In this document: positions 7,608 to 14,691 of the stretch, piece by piece
Layout: each line of letters opens with the position of its first letter
How positions within the stretch are numbered: position 1 is the stretch's first letter
Assembly: GCA_902362725.1 (NCBI GenBank)
Contig: CABIXM010000002.1
Location: 69,787 to 133,786 of the forward strand
Source of the DNA: Clostridiaceae bacterium
GTDB taxonomy: Bacteria; Bacillota; Clostridia; Lachnospirales; Lachnospiraceae
Direction of reading: 5' to 3'
DNA length: 64,000 nucleotides
Notes under the pieces: model-generated
Database searches by the model: none
What the model was told of the DNA's origin: nothing
What the model saw: the letters and a program-made list of their open reading frames with translations, nothing else
Translations under genes and position numbers: made by a program

Positions 7608-7636
7608 AGGATACCGGATACACCATAATTTGTCAA
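7608..7636 (-). promoter_or_regulatory. sigma-A type promoter for the accessory operon
   Basis: TTGACA (7631-7636) and TATCCT (7608-7613) on the minus strand are 17 bp apart. The -35 extends as TTGACAAATT, the same as at 2870-2879. It would drive the operon 7405 to 2927 after passing the leader terminator. Confidence 0.65.
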
Positions 7637-8188
7637 TACTGGCTTTACTCGCCCAGTTCTTGTATCCTGGCTTCTCCAGCTCCGCCTATGCCCCTCCAGG
7701 ACAAGCATAGCAGGGGCATATTCTGTAAATAAACTACACTGTGAACATATTCCCGCTATGATTAAAGAAACGATTTCTGGAGCGTACAGAGCCTCACACG
7801 GAGTTTTAACTTTTTCCCGTTGCCTTAAAGCCTGATTGTGCAATCATCCAAATAGTTATATTCATTACTATTCTCTAATGTGTCGGCCTCTCCTGATTTT
7901 ATATTTTACTCGTTCGGACCATGTAAATTCTATCAATCCCTTTTTGTTCCTTTACTTAGAATACTCTTTCTTTTCCTATTCTTTCCCTGGCCTGCTGGCC
8001 CAAATGTAGTTCATTATAGAGAATTGTGAAAATACGGTTGCAAGAATTATTTTAAGCCTTCCCCTGTTATCCAGTTCTCAAGCTCAGCCATCACCTGGAA
8101 TCAGAAACAAAGAAGCTTTATGACCTGAAAATGGTCGGCACCTCCTCCATGCTGCGGCACATAGGAGAATAGTAATGAATAAAAATAT
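7637..8188. other. 550-bp stretch without a convincing gene
   Basis: A weak minus-strand frame (7577-7843) overlaps the promoter and has no ribosome site, so I reject it as a gene. Short AT-rich and purine-rich tracts on the minus strand and a few small frames of about 14 codons are all that I see. It may hold remnants or an unrecognised RNA; nothing can be assigned. Confidence 0.5.
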
Positions 8189-8602
8189 TTACCTGCTTTC
8201 TTCCATGTTATTTTGGATTCGTGCATACAGTTCTTCCGTCTTCTCTGTATGCCGCTTGCCATGCCTCCAGTAGAAAAGATGTGCAAATTCATGAGCTATC
8301 ACATGCTCCAGCGTCTCAAATGTCACATTCCAGGCATTATGGAAGACTGACTCATAACATTCATGAATAAAATAGGTGTCTATCGTAATATATGTTTGAT
8401 CTTCCGCTTTCCATATGATTCCGTATGCTTCTTTACTCTTTCCCTTCAATCGAGAATGATTCATTGAATAAATGGGAATATCTTCTTCCAGCTCTACTGC
8501 CTCTGTACATTGTCTGCAGATCGTTTCAAACCAGCTCATTTCACTTTCTGTCAAAGTGGCCGGATTATCATATAAATCTTCATATGCTGTTTCCATCTTC
8601 AT
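8189..8602 (-). CDS. SprT-like zinc metallopeptidase
   Basis: The 137-residue protein has HEFAHLFYWRHGKRH at 104-118: the HExxH zinc site (H104, E105, H108) followed by further histidines at 114 and 118. This is the zincin pattern of small SprT/WSS1-like proteases, several of which act on DNA-protein complexes; for element-borne forms the substrate is unknown. The preceding segment TLEHVIAHEFAHL is the expected helix. Start at 8602 follows GAGG at 7 bases. A strong hairpin (8622-8657) lies directly upstream. No signal peptide, so it acts in the cytosol. Confidence 0.8.
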   Translation of the reverse strand: MKMETAYEDLYDNPATLTESEMSWFETICRQCTEAVELEEDIPIYSMNHSRLKGKSKEAYGIIWKAEDQTYITIDTYFIHECYESVFHNAWNVTFETLEHVIAHEFAHLFYWRHGKRHTEKTEELYARIQNNMEESR

Positions 8603-8621
8603 AATTGTTCCTCATTTAAGC

Positions 8622-8657
8622 AGCAGCCGTATCTCGAAGCTTTGAGACACGGCTGCT
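8622..8657. repeat. strong hairpin between small gene and zincin gene
   Basis: Fourteen-base arms (AGCAGCCGTATCTC against GAGACACGGCTGCT, one mismatch) surround an 8-base loop. It follows the stop at 8665 and precedes the start at 8602. No T-run on the minus strand; on the plus strand TTATTT follows. It may partially terminate or protect mRNA. Confidence 0.65.
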
Positions 8658-8664
8658 TATTTCT

Positions 8665-8829
8665 CTATTCAGTGATAATCCCTGTCGTATACACCAACGT
8701 ATAATCTTCCAGCGCTTTTCCAATAACTTCCTCTACGTTCCTCTGTAAATCATCTACTCCTTCTTCATTGAGTAGCTCTGCTTCAAGTAATTCTTTAAAT
8801 ATTTTTGCGTACACTTCCTGTTTTGACAT
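8665..8829 (-). CDS. small hypothetical protein, 54 aa
   Basis: GAGGAGG precedes an ATG at 8829 opening a 54-residue frame (MSKQEVYAKIFKELLEAELLNEEG) that ends ...VYTTGIITE. It is acidic and helical, without signal or membrane segment. Nothing is recognised. It is the first gene left of the CRISPR tail and lies 60 bp upstream of the zincin gene, with the hairpin 8622-8657 between them. Confidence 0.65.
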   Translation of the reverse strand: MSKQEVYAKIFKELLEAELLNEEGVDDLQRNVEEVIGKALEDYTLVYTTGIITE

Positions 8830-8897
8830 CTTATTTCCTCCTCACATTTTCCGCTCTTCTTCATAAGAGCAGGTGATATTCCATAATGTCCCCGATC

Positions 8898-8980
8898 TTT
8901 CAACTCGCATTCTTTTCAGAATGAGTTTTCCATTTCAACCGACGTATTTCAACTCGCGCCCTCATATAAAGTGAGCTATC
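8898..8980. repeat. two isolated degenerate CRISPR repeats
   Basis: At 8898 and 8947 the plus strand reads TTTCAACTCGC followed by decayed versions of the rest of the repeat. They are separated from the array by the small gene at 8995-9111 and by about 130 bp in which repeats are barely visible. They look like the oldest, decayed end of the array. Confidence 0.6.
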
Positions 8981-8994
8981 CTTTCTGGCGCTTT

Positions 8995-9111
8995 TTACTT
9001 GTTTTCAAGTTGGAGAATTGCCCATCGTAACGCAGCTACCGTCTCCGTATCATGTTCACTCTCCGCACGCTCCAAAAGCCTATATAGGCACTCTATTTTC
9101 TTTTTTTCCAT
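8995..9111 (-). CDS. tiny conserved protein, 38 aa, inside the decayed end of the CRISPR array
   Basis: An ATG at 9111 preceded by AAAGGGTG opens a 38-residue frame, MEKKKIECLYRLLERAESEHDTETVAALRWAI..., which has a helix-helix character and a 'HDTETVAALRWAI' pattern that I recall from short proteins on other Lachnospiraceae elements. It is in the same direction as its neighbours. Remnant CRISPR repeats lie on both sides (8947 and about 9241), so it either was inserted into the array or the array grew away from it. Function unknown. Confidence 0.6.
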   Translation of the reverse strand: MEKKKIECLYRLLERAESEHDTETVAALRWAILQLENK

Positions 9112-9240
9112 ATTATCATCACCCTTTAAAATTTATAGTACAATGCCTTTCTTCCAAAAGTGCCGCACCCTTTCAGATAATCATCCACAATCTGCCGGAT
9201 GAAGCAGATTATGATATAGACCTTTCAAACGACACCAGAT

Positions 9241-10051
9241 TTTCAACTTGCGCTCCATAGAACGAATTACTGATTTTTGACAACGGCTACTGAAATATCT
9301 TCTTTCAACTCGCACTCTTTACAGAGTGAATCTTCAATGTTTGATTCAAACGGTAGATGAAATACCTTTTCAACTCGCACCCATTACAGGATGAATCCAT
9401 CACCATAGGTCTTACTAAAAATATGACCGTATCCTTTCAACTCGCACTTACTACAAAGTGAATCCTGCCTGGGATATCCTGACAAAATTCCGCTAGATTT
9501 CTCAACTCGTGGCCTCTACAGGTGAAGCCAAATTTACCTTATACCCATAATACTCGTAGATGTCATTTCAACTCGCACCCGCTACGGAGTGTATCAAGAA
9601 CATATCCAGGTTACCAGCCAAACACACCTTCTTTCAACTCGCGCTCACTACGGAGTGTATCGAACTTTTGGCAACACACTTTGCAAATCTTGGGCTTTTC
9701 AACTCGCACTCACTACGGAGTGTATCGAATTTGGCCGAGATTTTCGAAACGCACTGCGATCTTTCAACTCGCACTCACTACGGAGTGTATCTCCCATCCA
9801 TCTGTGGAATCGTTGGATTAGCTATCTTTCAACTCGCACTCACTACGGAGCGTATCCTTCTGTTTCTGTAGTGTCATTGCACCCAGCTCCTTTCAACTCG
9901 CACTCACTACGGAGTGTATCCTGCTGTATCCGCGTATGAAAGAATGGTTGGAAATTTTCAACTCGCACTCACTACGGAGTGTATCACAATATTCTTACAT
10001 TTAAGTTCCTTGACAAGTATTTTTCAACTCGCACTCACTACGGAGTGTATC
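9241..10051 (-). CRISPR. CRISPR array, type I-C-like repeats, 8 good and about 5 decaying repeats
   Basis: On the minus strand the 30-base repeat begins GATACACTCC and ends GCGAGTTGAAA. Copies start on plus at 10022, 9956, 9891, 9827, 9762, 9697, 9632 and 9566; five are identical, 9827 and 9632 have one change, 9566 two. Further left 9500, 9435, 9368, 9303 and 9241 are increasingly decayed. Repeat-to-repeat spacing is 62-67 bp, so spacers are 34-36 bases. The inner GAGTG/CACTC-type stem and the GTTGAAA end fit processing by Cas5c. Good repeats lie next to the cas genes, which places the leader at the right and the oldest spacers at the left. Spacer sources cannot be determined here. Confidence 0.95.
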
Positions 10052-10158
10052 AGCAAAATGGCTTAATATTATGCTTCAAAATATGCCATTTCTTTTGCAT
10101 AATTAACAATTTATTCCAAATCAATTTTGCAAATTATACTATCCTACTTAGATATATC
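10052..10158 (-). promoter_or_regulatory. AT-rich CRISPR leader with possible promoter
   Basis: This AT-rich stretch lies between cas7 and the first repeat. A minus-strand TATAAT at 10133-10138 could be the -10 of the array promoter; I see no good -35. Its position, next to the well-conserved repeats, is that of a leader. Confidence 0.55.
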
Positions 10159-10203
10159 GGTGCGAATACCCTGCGTTTCTCATGTTTGCTTCATATTCGC
10201 ACC
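10159..10203. repeat. inverted repeat between cas7 and the CRISPR leader
   Basis: Ten-base arms, GGTGCGAATA and its complement, are separated by 25 bases just after the cas7 stop. There is no T-run. It may end or stabilise the cas mRNA. Confidence 0.6.
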
Positions 10204-10213
10204 AAATTTTCTC

Positions 10214-11059
10214 TTAAATAATCTCTGGCGCTACAATTCCTTTGATTTCTTTCAGTTCAATTTCGTAATCTTCAAATTTTTCCGGAATTGTAACTTTCGG
10301 CGTAATCATCACCGAACGGAATATCTCAGCCGGCGTCGCTTCAGGAGTTCTGGAAGTATGCTCCCACCAATACATTTTTCTCACTTCCATGCTTCCCGCT
10401 GGATGCGCTGCAGAGCTATCGCCCTCAAACAAAGTTCTCAATGCCGTTTTCAATATGCCTGCATCTTCTTTTGTAAAACCTGTTTTATCAGCCAATTCAG
10501 CACTCACACTTCCTTTAACAACATACAAACCAAACGGCACCAAATATTTGACTCCCATAGTATCTGATGATCTTCCATTTTTATCTTCTGAATTTACGGA
10601 CTTTGTGATCTGCAGTGTTTCAACTTCTATTGGAGATACACTTAACGCCTGCTGGATAGATACCGGTCCGCGTACTCCAACCGACATCTCCGTTCCCTTA
10701 AATGCAAACACCTGGCCAAAAGCCCTAACATCCAGCCATTCCTCACATGCTATTTTGGCGCACTCTTTTCCATCTGTTTCTTTACCTTTCATTGCGTTTT
10801 TCAGCCGTTCACAGCTGTCCACTCTGGCCTTGAGACTCCTACACCCATCATCTGAACGTTCATCCATCTGAACAAAAATTTTGTATCCCAAATCCTGAAA
10901 ACGGTTTCTAATCTTTCTTTTCAGGCACACATCACTGATTTCACCCAGTCCATTTGTTCTCATTCTTGGTCGATTTTCTTCCAGCGGATCTCCGTTTGGA
11001 TTAGCACTCTCTACTGTCACCAACAGTTCAAAATCGATTCGTCCCTCTACTTTACTCAT
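10214..11059 (-). CDS. cas7: Cas7 (Csd2), type I-C backbone subunit
   Basis: The 281-residue protein starts with a strand-rich segment followed by ESANPNGDP at 18-26 and RMRTNGLGEISDVCLKRKIRN, both hallmark motifs of the Csd2/Csh2 group of Cas7. GQVFAFKG and ...SVGVRGPVSIQQALS in the middle and a C-terminal acidic tail are also typical. Multiple copies form the crRNA-binding backbone of the Cascade complex in the cytosol. Length is normal. Its ATG at 11059 overlaps the cas8c stop by 8 bases, so the two are translationally coupled. The gene is intact. No cas4, cas1 or cas2 follows: the array begins 163 bp downstream. Confidence 0.95.
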   Translation of the reverse strand: MSKVEGRIDFELLVTVESANPNGDPLEENRPRMRTNGLGEISDVCLKRKIRNRFQDLGYKIFVQMDERSDDGCRSLKARVDSCERLKNAMKGKETDGKECAKIACEEWLDVRAFGQVFAFKGTEMSVGVRGPVSIQQALSVSPIEVETLQITKSVNSEDKNGRSSDTMGVKYLVPFGLYVVKGSVSAELADKTGFTKEDAGILKTALRTLFEGDSSAAHPAGSMEVRKMYWWEHTSRTPEATPAEIFRSVMITPKVTIPEKFEDYEIELKEIKGIVAPEII

Positions 11060-11435
11060 GTTCCTCTTCTCCTTTGTTCTTTAATGTATAGCGCTGAAGC
11101 TCTGTGGCCTCGTTATAAAATCCCATAAGATACATACCATCCAACCGTTCCTGCGACTCATAATCTCCCGGTCTAAACAAACTCATTATTTCAGCAATCT
11201 GTCTCTGATAATATAACGCCTCTGTTTTTTTTAATTTTTTCTGGCAGTATCTTACTTTCTGTTCTATGATCATCCATGTTCTGAAAGGATGTATGGAAAA
11301 AGCTGTCATATATTTTTTCGCATTTGTCTCTCTGCTTTCTCCTTGCTTAAATGAGCGATACTCCATCCGATCCGCAATCGCAAGCAGCCGCCCGTATAGA
11401 TAATTGCGATCTGTACAGTCTTTTCTTAATTCCAC
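11052..11435 (-). CDS. Cas11c small subunit from an internal start within cas8c
   Basis: In type I-C the small subunit Cas11 is made from an internal start in cas8c. Here a strong ribosome site, AGGGAGG, lies 8 bases before an in-frame GTG at 11433-11435, giving a 127-residue product that begins with VELRKDCTDRNYLYGRLLAIADRM. That size and start position, just before the conserved YLYGRLLA segment, fit known Cas11c proteins (about 120 residues). The internal start is seen in the sequence; that it is used is an inference from the family. Confidence 0.7.
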   Translation of the reverse strand: MELRKDCTDRNYLYGRLLAIADRMEYRSFKQGESRETNAKKYMTAFSIHPFRTWMIIEQKVRYCQKKLKKTEALYYQRQIAEIMSLFRPGDYESQERLDGMYLMGFYNEATELQRYTLKNKGEEEHE

Positions 11436-13025
11436 TCCGCATTCCTCCCTGTTTTTTTCGATCCATTTCTTTTTTATGCAGGCACAGGCAAAACTCAGTA
11501 TCTGTTCCCAGTTGTACCACTTTGAATAAGATTGCGGTCTGGATGCCAGATGTACAGCCCGATTCACGATATCTTCCGGAAGTGGATCACCGAACAGGAT
11601 GCATCCTATCAATCGTTCCGTTATACGCTGTTCCATTGACACATTTTTCCCCTTCAGCGTAAGCCGTCCACTTTTATCTTTGTCTTCTCCATAAAGGATT
11701 CTCGCAATATTTTTCAAATTATAGGAACCGTAGAAATAGTTACCTTCATATCCCCGTTGAAGCCAGGATATATCTCTGTGCCATTCTTCAATCCGCTTTA
11801 GATAGTCTCCTGTATAAATTGTATGGTTTTCTACAATAGCCAATCGGCCAGGCGTAGCAGCCTTAAATGCTAAAAAATGCATTTTCTCATTTGGGGATAA
11901 TAATTTTCCATATCCCTGCATAGCCTTTGTAAACTGTTCCGCATCACGTTGTACAATTTCATATTCCTGCAGCTCTGAAACCTCTTCTCCCGGCTCTGCT
12001 ACTAAGTTACTATATTGTTTCATGATATCTTCTGAACCGGCCGCAAACGATGGAATAACATCTCCTTCCCCGCCTATATAAAATACTGTACACAGATCTC
12101 CGAAGGTTGTTCCCTGTTTTCGAATGACCCACTTCAAAGCGTTGTAGGCCATCTGCAGTTCCTCATATCCCAGATGTAAGCTGCTGTTTGCATCCGGGAA
12201 TAACCCCTCAAATAAAAAATGATTCTTCTTGGCCTGATCATTAAAAGAAATCAATTTTCCACTGTCCGCATCATTTCTGATTTTTTTAGGGTTATTATAA
12301 GTGACTCTGACCATTTCCCCCGTAGCATAGGATCTCTCATGCAGAGATGCCTCATCCTGCCATCTGCAATATTTTATGTACTGCTTTTGTAAAGAAAGAT
12401 CTTTCCAACATTTTTCATCATCTGGATATTCTTTTTCTTCCATGGATGCCTGGACTGCAGTTTTCTCTTCTGCAATAATAAATCTTATCATCGCATCTGC
12501 CTGGGCTGTCGTTCCCAATTTATCGGTAGCTGACAGCAATCCGTTTTCTCCAAGGATTAAGCACCCACAAGATATCAGATCCCTAATCAAATTTCCTTTC
12601 TGCAGATATTCATATATAGCATCCAATTTTGGATGACTATATTGTGACTCTTTCCAGGCTTTAAGCACTGCCATATATTCTTTATAAAATTCTCTCGTAT
12701 TCTTCTTACCATCTGCTCCGCAGTAAACTCCGTAATCACCTGCCAAATATTTTAAACCGTCACATAACGGATGCGGGGCGCAATTACTTGTCCGGATCGC
12801 AGAAGCCTCCGTTACTGGTATAATGGTCAGTCCCTCTCCTTTCAGAACCCGTTTTGCATTGATAAATTCTCCTGCAGTATCAAGAAAAACTGTAATATGA
12901 GCAATCAGCGTACTATGATAGATCGGTACCAGAATCAAGTCTTCGTCAAACCTGCCTTTCATATATACACCAGCTATTTTTTCATTTTTTTGATAAAGTT
13001 CACATAAACTCTCTAACCAGTTCAC
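11052..13025 (-). CDS. cas8c: Cas8c (Csd1), type I-C large subunit
   Basis: The 657-residue protein starts MNWLESLCELYQKNE (GTG start at 13025 after AGAGGG) and has the length and layout of Csd1: strand-rich N-terminus with GLTIIPVTEASAIRTSNCAPHPLCDGLKYLAGDY, then FLFEGLFPDANS-like and helical C-terminal parts. Cas8c recognises the PAM and opens target DNA in the I-C Cascade; its C-terminal helical region is also produced alone as Cas11c. The frame is intact. Only 3 bp separate it from the extra small gene upstream, which breaks the usual direct cas5-cas8 link. Confidence 0.93.
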   Translation of the reverse strand: MNWLESLCELYQKNEKIAGVYMKGRFDEDLILVPIYHSTLIAHITVFLDTAGEFINAKRVLKGEGLTIIPVTEASAIRTSNCAPHPLCDGLKYLAGDYGVYCGADGKKNTREFYKEYMAVLKAWKESQYSHPKLDAIYEYLQKGNLIRDLISCGCLILGENGLLSATDKLGTTAQADAMIRFIIAEEKTAVQASMEEKEYPDDEKCWKDLSLQKQYIKYCRWQDEASLHERSYATGEMVRVTYNNPKKIRNDADSGKLISFNDQAKKNHFLFEGLFPDANSSLHLGYEELQMAYNALKWVIRKQGTTFGDLCTVFYIGGEGDVIPSFAAGSEDIMKQYSNLVAEPGEEVSELQEYEIVQRDAEQFTKAMQGYGKLLSPNEKMHFLAFKAATPGRLAIVENHTIYTGDYLKRIEEWHRDISWLQRGYEGNYFYGSYNLKNIARILYGEDKDKSGRLTLKGKNVSMEQRITERLIGCILFGDPLPEDIVNRAVHLASRPQSYSKWYNWEQILSFACACIKKKWIEKNREECGVELRKDCTDRNYLYGRLLAIADRMEYRSFKQGESRETNAKKYMTAFSIHPFRTWMIIEQKVRYCQKKLKKTEALYYQRQIAEIMSLFRPGDYESQERLDGMYLMGFYNEATELQRYTLKNKGEEEHE

Positions 13026-13028
13026 CTT

Positions 13029-13208
13029 CTATTCCCTCTTTCTTATTCTGCCTACATACTCGCGCTCTCCGTCAGTCCATATATCCCCGAATTGATCGAC
13101 ATAGAGATTTTTCCCTTCTGCTGTTGCCTGCTCTACTGAAAGAGCATCCCAGCCGTTCCGCAGCTCATCTGATTCTGGATCATATGGCCGTAATTCTAAT
13201 GTGAGCAT
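13029..13208 (-). CDS. small protein inserted between cas5c and cas8c, 59 aa
   Basis: AAAGGA lies 7 bases before the ATG at 13208 (MLTLELRPYDPESDELRNGWDAL); an ATG two codons earlier is possible. The protein is acidic, with a C-terminal GKNLYVDQFGDIWTDGEREYVGRIRKRE that is tyrosine- and aspartate-rich. It is not a Cas protein I know: too short for Cas11c, which has its own start in cas8c. Type I-C operons normally join cas5 and cas8 directly, so this is an added gene. It could be a regulator, an assembly factor, an anti-CRISPR-like modulator, or just a passenger. Spacing of 3 bp to cas8c implies co-translation. Confidence 0.65.
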   Translation of the reverse strand: MLTLELRPYDPESDELRNGWDALSVEQATAEGKNLYVDQFGDIWTDGEREYVGRIRKRE

Positions 13209-13270
13209 ATTCATTTCCTTTCCTCTGCCCTCTTGGAAGACTCCAGACCACTCTTTACACTGCCCGGTAC

Positions 13271-13957
13271 TTATATGCCCTCTCTAAAAGAAAACCTTGT
13301 AAATTCCATTTTCCGTATGTGTGTTTTATCTGTACATTCCTCCGGACGCAGAAATGTTATAACACCATTTTTCATGACCGGTCTCCAGAATCGGACAGTC
13401 AAATATTTTTTATCTTCCTGCATAACCGCTTCCTCCGGGTAAGTCATTCCGTGATACATATACCCCAACGCCAGCTCACCCACAGCATCATAGTACCCTT
13501 CTCCCTCGCCGAACTTACATGGGCGTATCTCTGCCTGGCATTCTCTGGTTCCTAAAAATATGTCCCTTCGTCCACCAGCCTTCAACGCTCTCTCAATCAT
13601 ATCCGTATACTTTTTCTCATTCCAATCACTTTTGCGCTCCGGATAATTTCTATTCCACTCATAATGCGCTTTCACCTGGTACCTCACATCCTGTAAATAT
13701 GTAAAATATGCCAGGTCCTTGCCCCCACCGGAGTAGTTGATCAATAACTGTCCCTTCGTTTCCGTCCGTATTGGGTTCATAACCCGCACCTGATCAATAA
13801 TCCATATAATTGTTGGCTTCCAGAAACAACTCCGTACAGCGCCCCTCAGAGCTTCATATGTCGGCACTATCAAGCTGTTCTTCTCCCCGCCTGGTCGTGT
13901 CAGTGGATCTGAAAACAGCGCATAATCCCCAACTAGCTCAAATTCTATATCTCTCAT
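13271..13957 (-). CDS. cas5c: Cas5c (Cas5d), crRNA-processing subunit of type I-C
   Basis: The start at 13957 (MRDIEFELVGDYALFSDPLTRPGGEK) follows GGAGG. N-terminal FELVGDYALFSDPLT, VPTYEALRGAVRSCFWKPTIIWIIDQVRVM (cut here in two motifs: PTYEALRG 32-39 and KPTIIWIID 47-55) and VKAHYEWN at 95-102 are characteristic of the I-C Cas5, which replaces Cas6 as the endonuclease that cuts precursor crRNA. The tyrosine in PTYEALRG and the K-x-H pair in VKAHYEWN are the likely active-site residues. Length of 228 residues is normal. It is the first gene of the cas operon; cas3, normally upstream, is missing, and the gene 90 bp upstream is unrelated. Confidence 0.93.
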   Translation of the reverse strand: MRDIEFELVGDYALFSDPLTRPGGEKNSLIVPTYEALRGAVRSCFWKPTIIWIIDQVRVMNPIRTETKGQLLINYSGGGKDLAYFTYLQDVRYQVKAHYEWNRNYPERKSDWNEKKYTDMIERALKAGGRRDIFLGTRECQAEIRPCKFGEGEGYYDAVGELALGYMYHGMTYPEEAVMQEDKKYLTVRFWRPVMKNGVITFLRPEECTDKTHIRKMEFTRFSFREGI

Positions 13958-14046
13958 GCATTTTTCCTCCAATAATTTTCTCCAAAATCATCAGCCATAT
14001 ATTATTTTCCTAGTGTTCAATAATTTCTTACTGCGTATTGACCATT

Positions 14047-14400
14047 TCATTCTTCTTGCCAGTAAAAGCAATTCTCCAAAGTGCCATTTGTCAGCGTTTC
14101 GTATGTCTGCAGCGCGACATTACCGCCATTATAAATGCTGCCACTTCCTGCACTTGGCATTTTTGCCTTTACCTGTTGCTCATTTCCGAACTCATCTGTC
14201 CACGTTCCAACTACATACGTCCCGGTATAATGAATGTTTTTTAAGATATAAATGTTTGCAGTCTCTACCTTTGGCTCTTCTATGGTTTTCACCTGATTCT
14301 TCTCTGCAGCTGGCTCCCGTATCGCTGTAACCAATCCTAAAACAGCTACCATACATATAATCAAAATCCCCTCTATTAAGGTACTCCGCTTTATGGTCAT
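14047..14400 (-). CDS. membrane-anchored hypothetical protein, 117 aa
   Basis: A basic start (MTIKRSTL) followed by one hydrophobic segment (about residues 8-27) anchors the protein; the rest should face outward. The outer part contains strand-like GTYVVGTWTDEFGNEQQVKAKMP and SIYNGGNVALQTYETLTNG. I recognise no family. Its ATG overlaps the stop of the upstream gene by 4 bases (ATGA), so it is coupled to it. It lies directly upstream of cas5c (about 90 bp) and may share a transcript with the cas genes, but nothing suggests a role in CRISPR. Confidence 0.65.
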   Translation of the reverse strand: MTIKRSTLIEGILIICMVAVLGLVTAIREPAAEKNQVKTIEEPKVETANIYILKNIHYTGTYVVGTWTDEFGNEQQVKAKMPSAGSGSIYNGGNVALQTYETLTNGTLENCFYWQEE

Positions 14401-14666
14401 TTCACTTTTCCTCCCATCTTCAAAAACGGCTCACAGAATTGAGTCCAGTTTTTTGCGAACTCTTGCCTCTGCAGTTCTTTTTCCTGCCAGACAAATTTTT
14501 CCCTGGTTTTGATAATCTGATATCTTTTTCTCATTGGTACATCCCGGCTGACGGAATGATAGAACATGTGTTTTGTCACTTGCAACTGTTCAACAATATC
14601 TTCTGTTTTCCCGTTATGTATCACCATTTTGTCTGTACATAAGTCAAATACATCATATAAGTTCAC
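14397..14666 (-). CDS. conserved hypothetical protein of mobile elements, 89 aa
   Basis: GGGAGG lies before a GTG at 14666, giving MNLYDVFDLCTDKMVIHNGKTEDIVEQLQ...; an ATG at 14705 with poor ribosome site inside the upstream gene is the alternative. The opening 'LYDVFDLCTD...V.I' is one that I recall from short cytosolic proteins on Clostridia conjugative elements, function unknown. The C-terminus is basic and helical (RKRYQIIKTREKFVWQEKELQ). It overlaps the neighbour on each side or nearly so, indicating a single operon. Confidence 0.65.
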   Translation of the reverse strand: MNLYDVFDLCTDKMVIHNGKTEDIVEQLQVTKHMFYHSVSRDVPMRKRYQIIKTREKFVWQEKELQRQEFAKNWTQFCEPFLKMGGKVK

Positions 14667-14691
14667 AGCAACTTCTTCCTCCCTCTGGCTT

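Noticed and set aside
7577..7843. Minus-strand frame of 88 codons
   Set aside because: Starts at a TTG without ribosome site and contains the -35/-10 promoter of the accessory operon; no family resemblance.
9522..10221. Overlapping plus-strand reading frames with repeated FxSRTHYGVY-like or TTECI-like units that could be taken for a repeat protein
   Set aside because: They are read-through of the CRISPR repeats and spacers, lack ribosome sites and run against all neighbouring genes.
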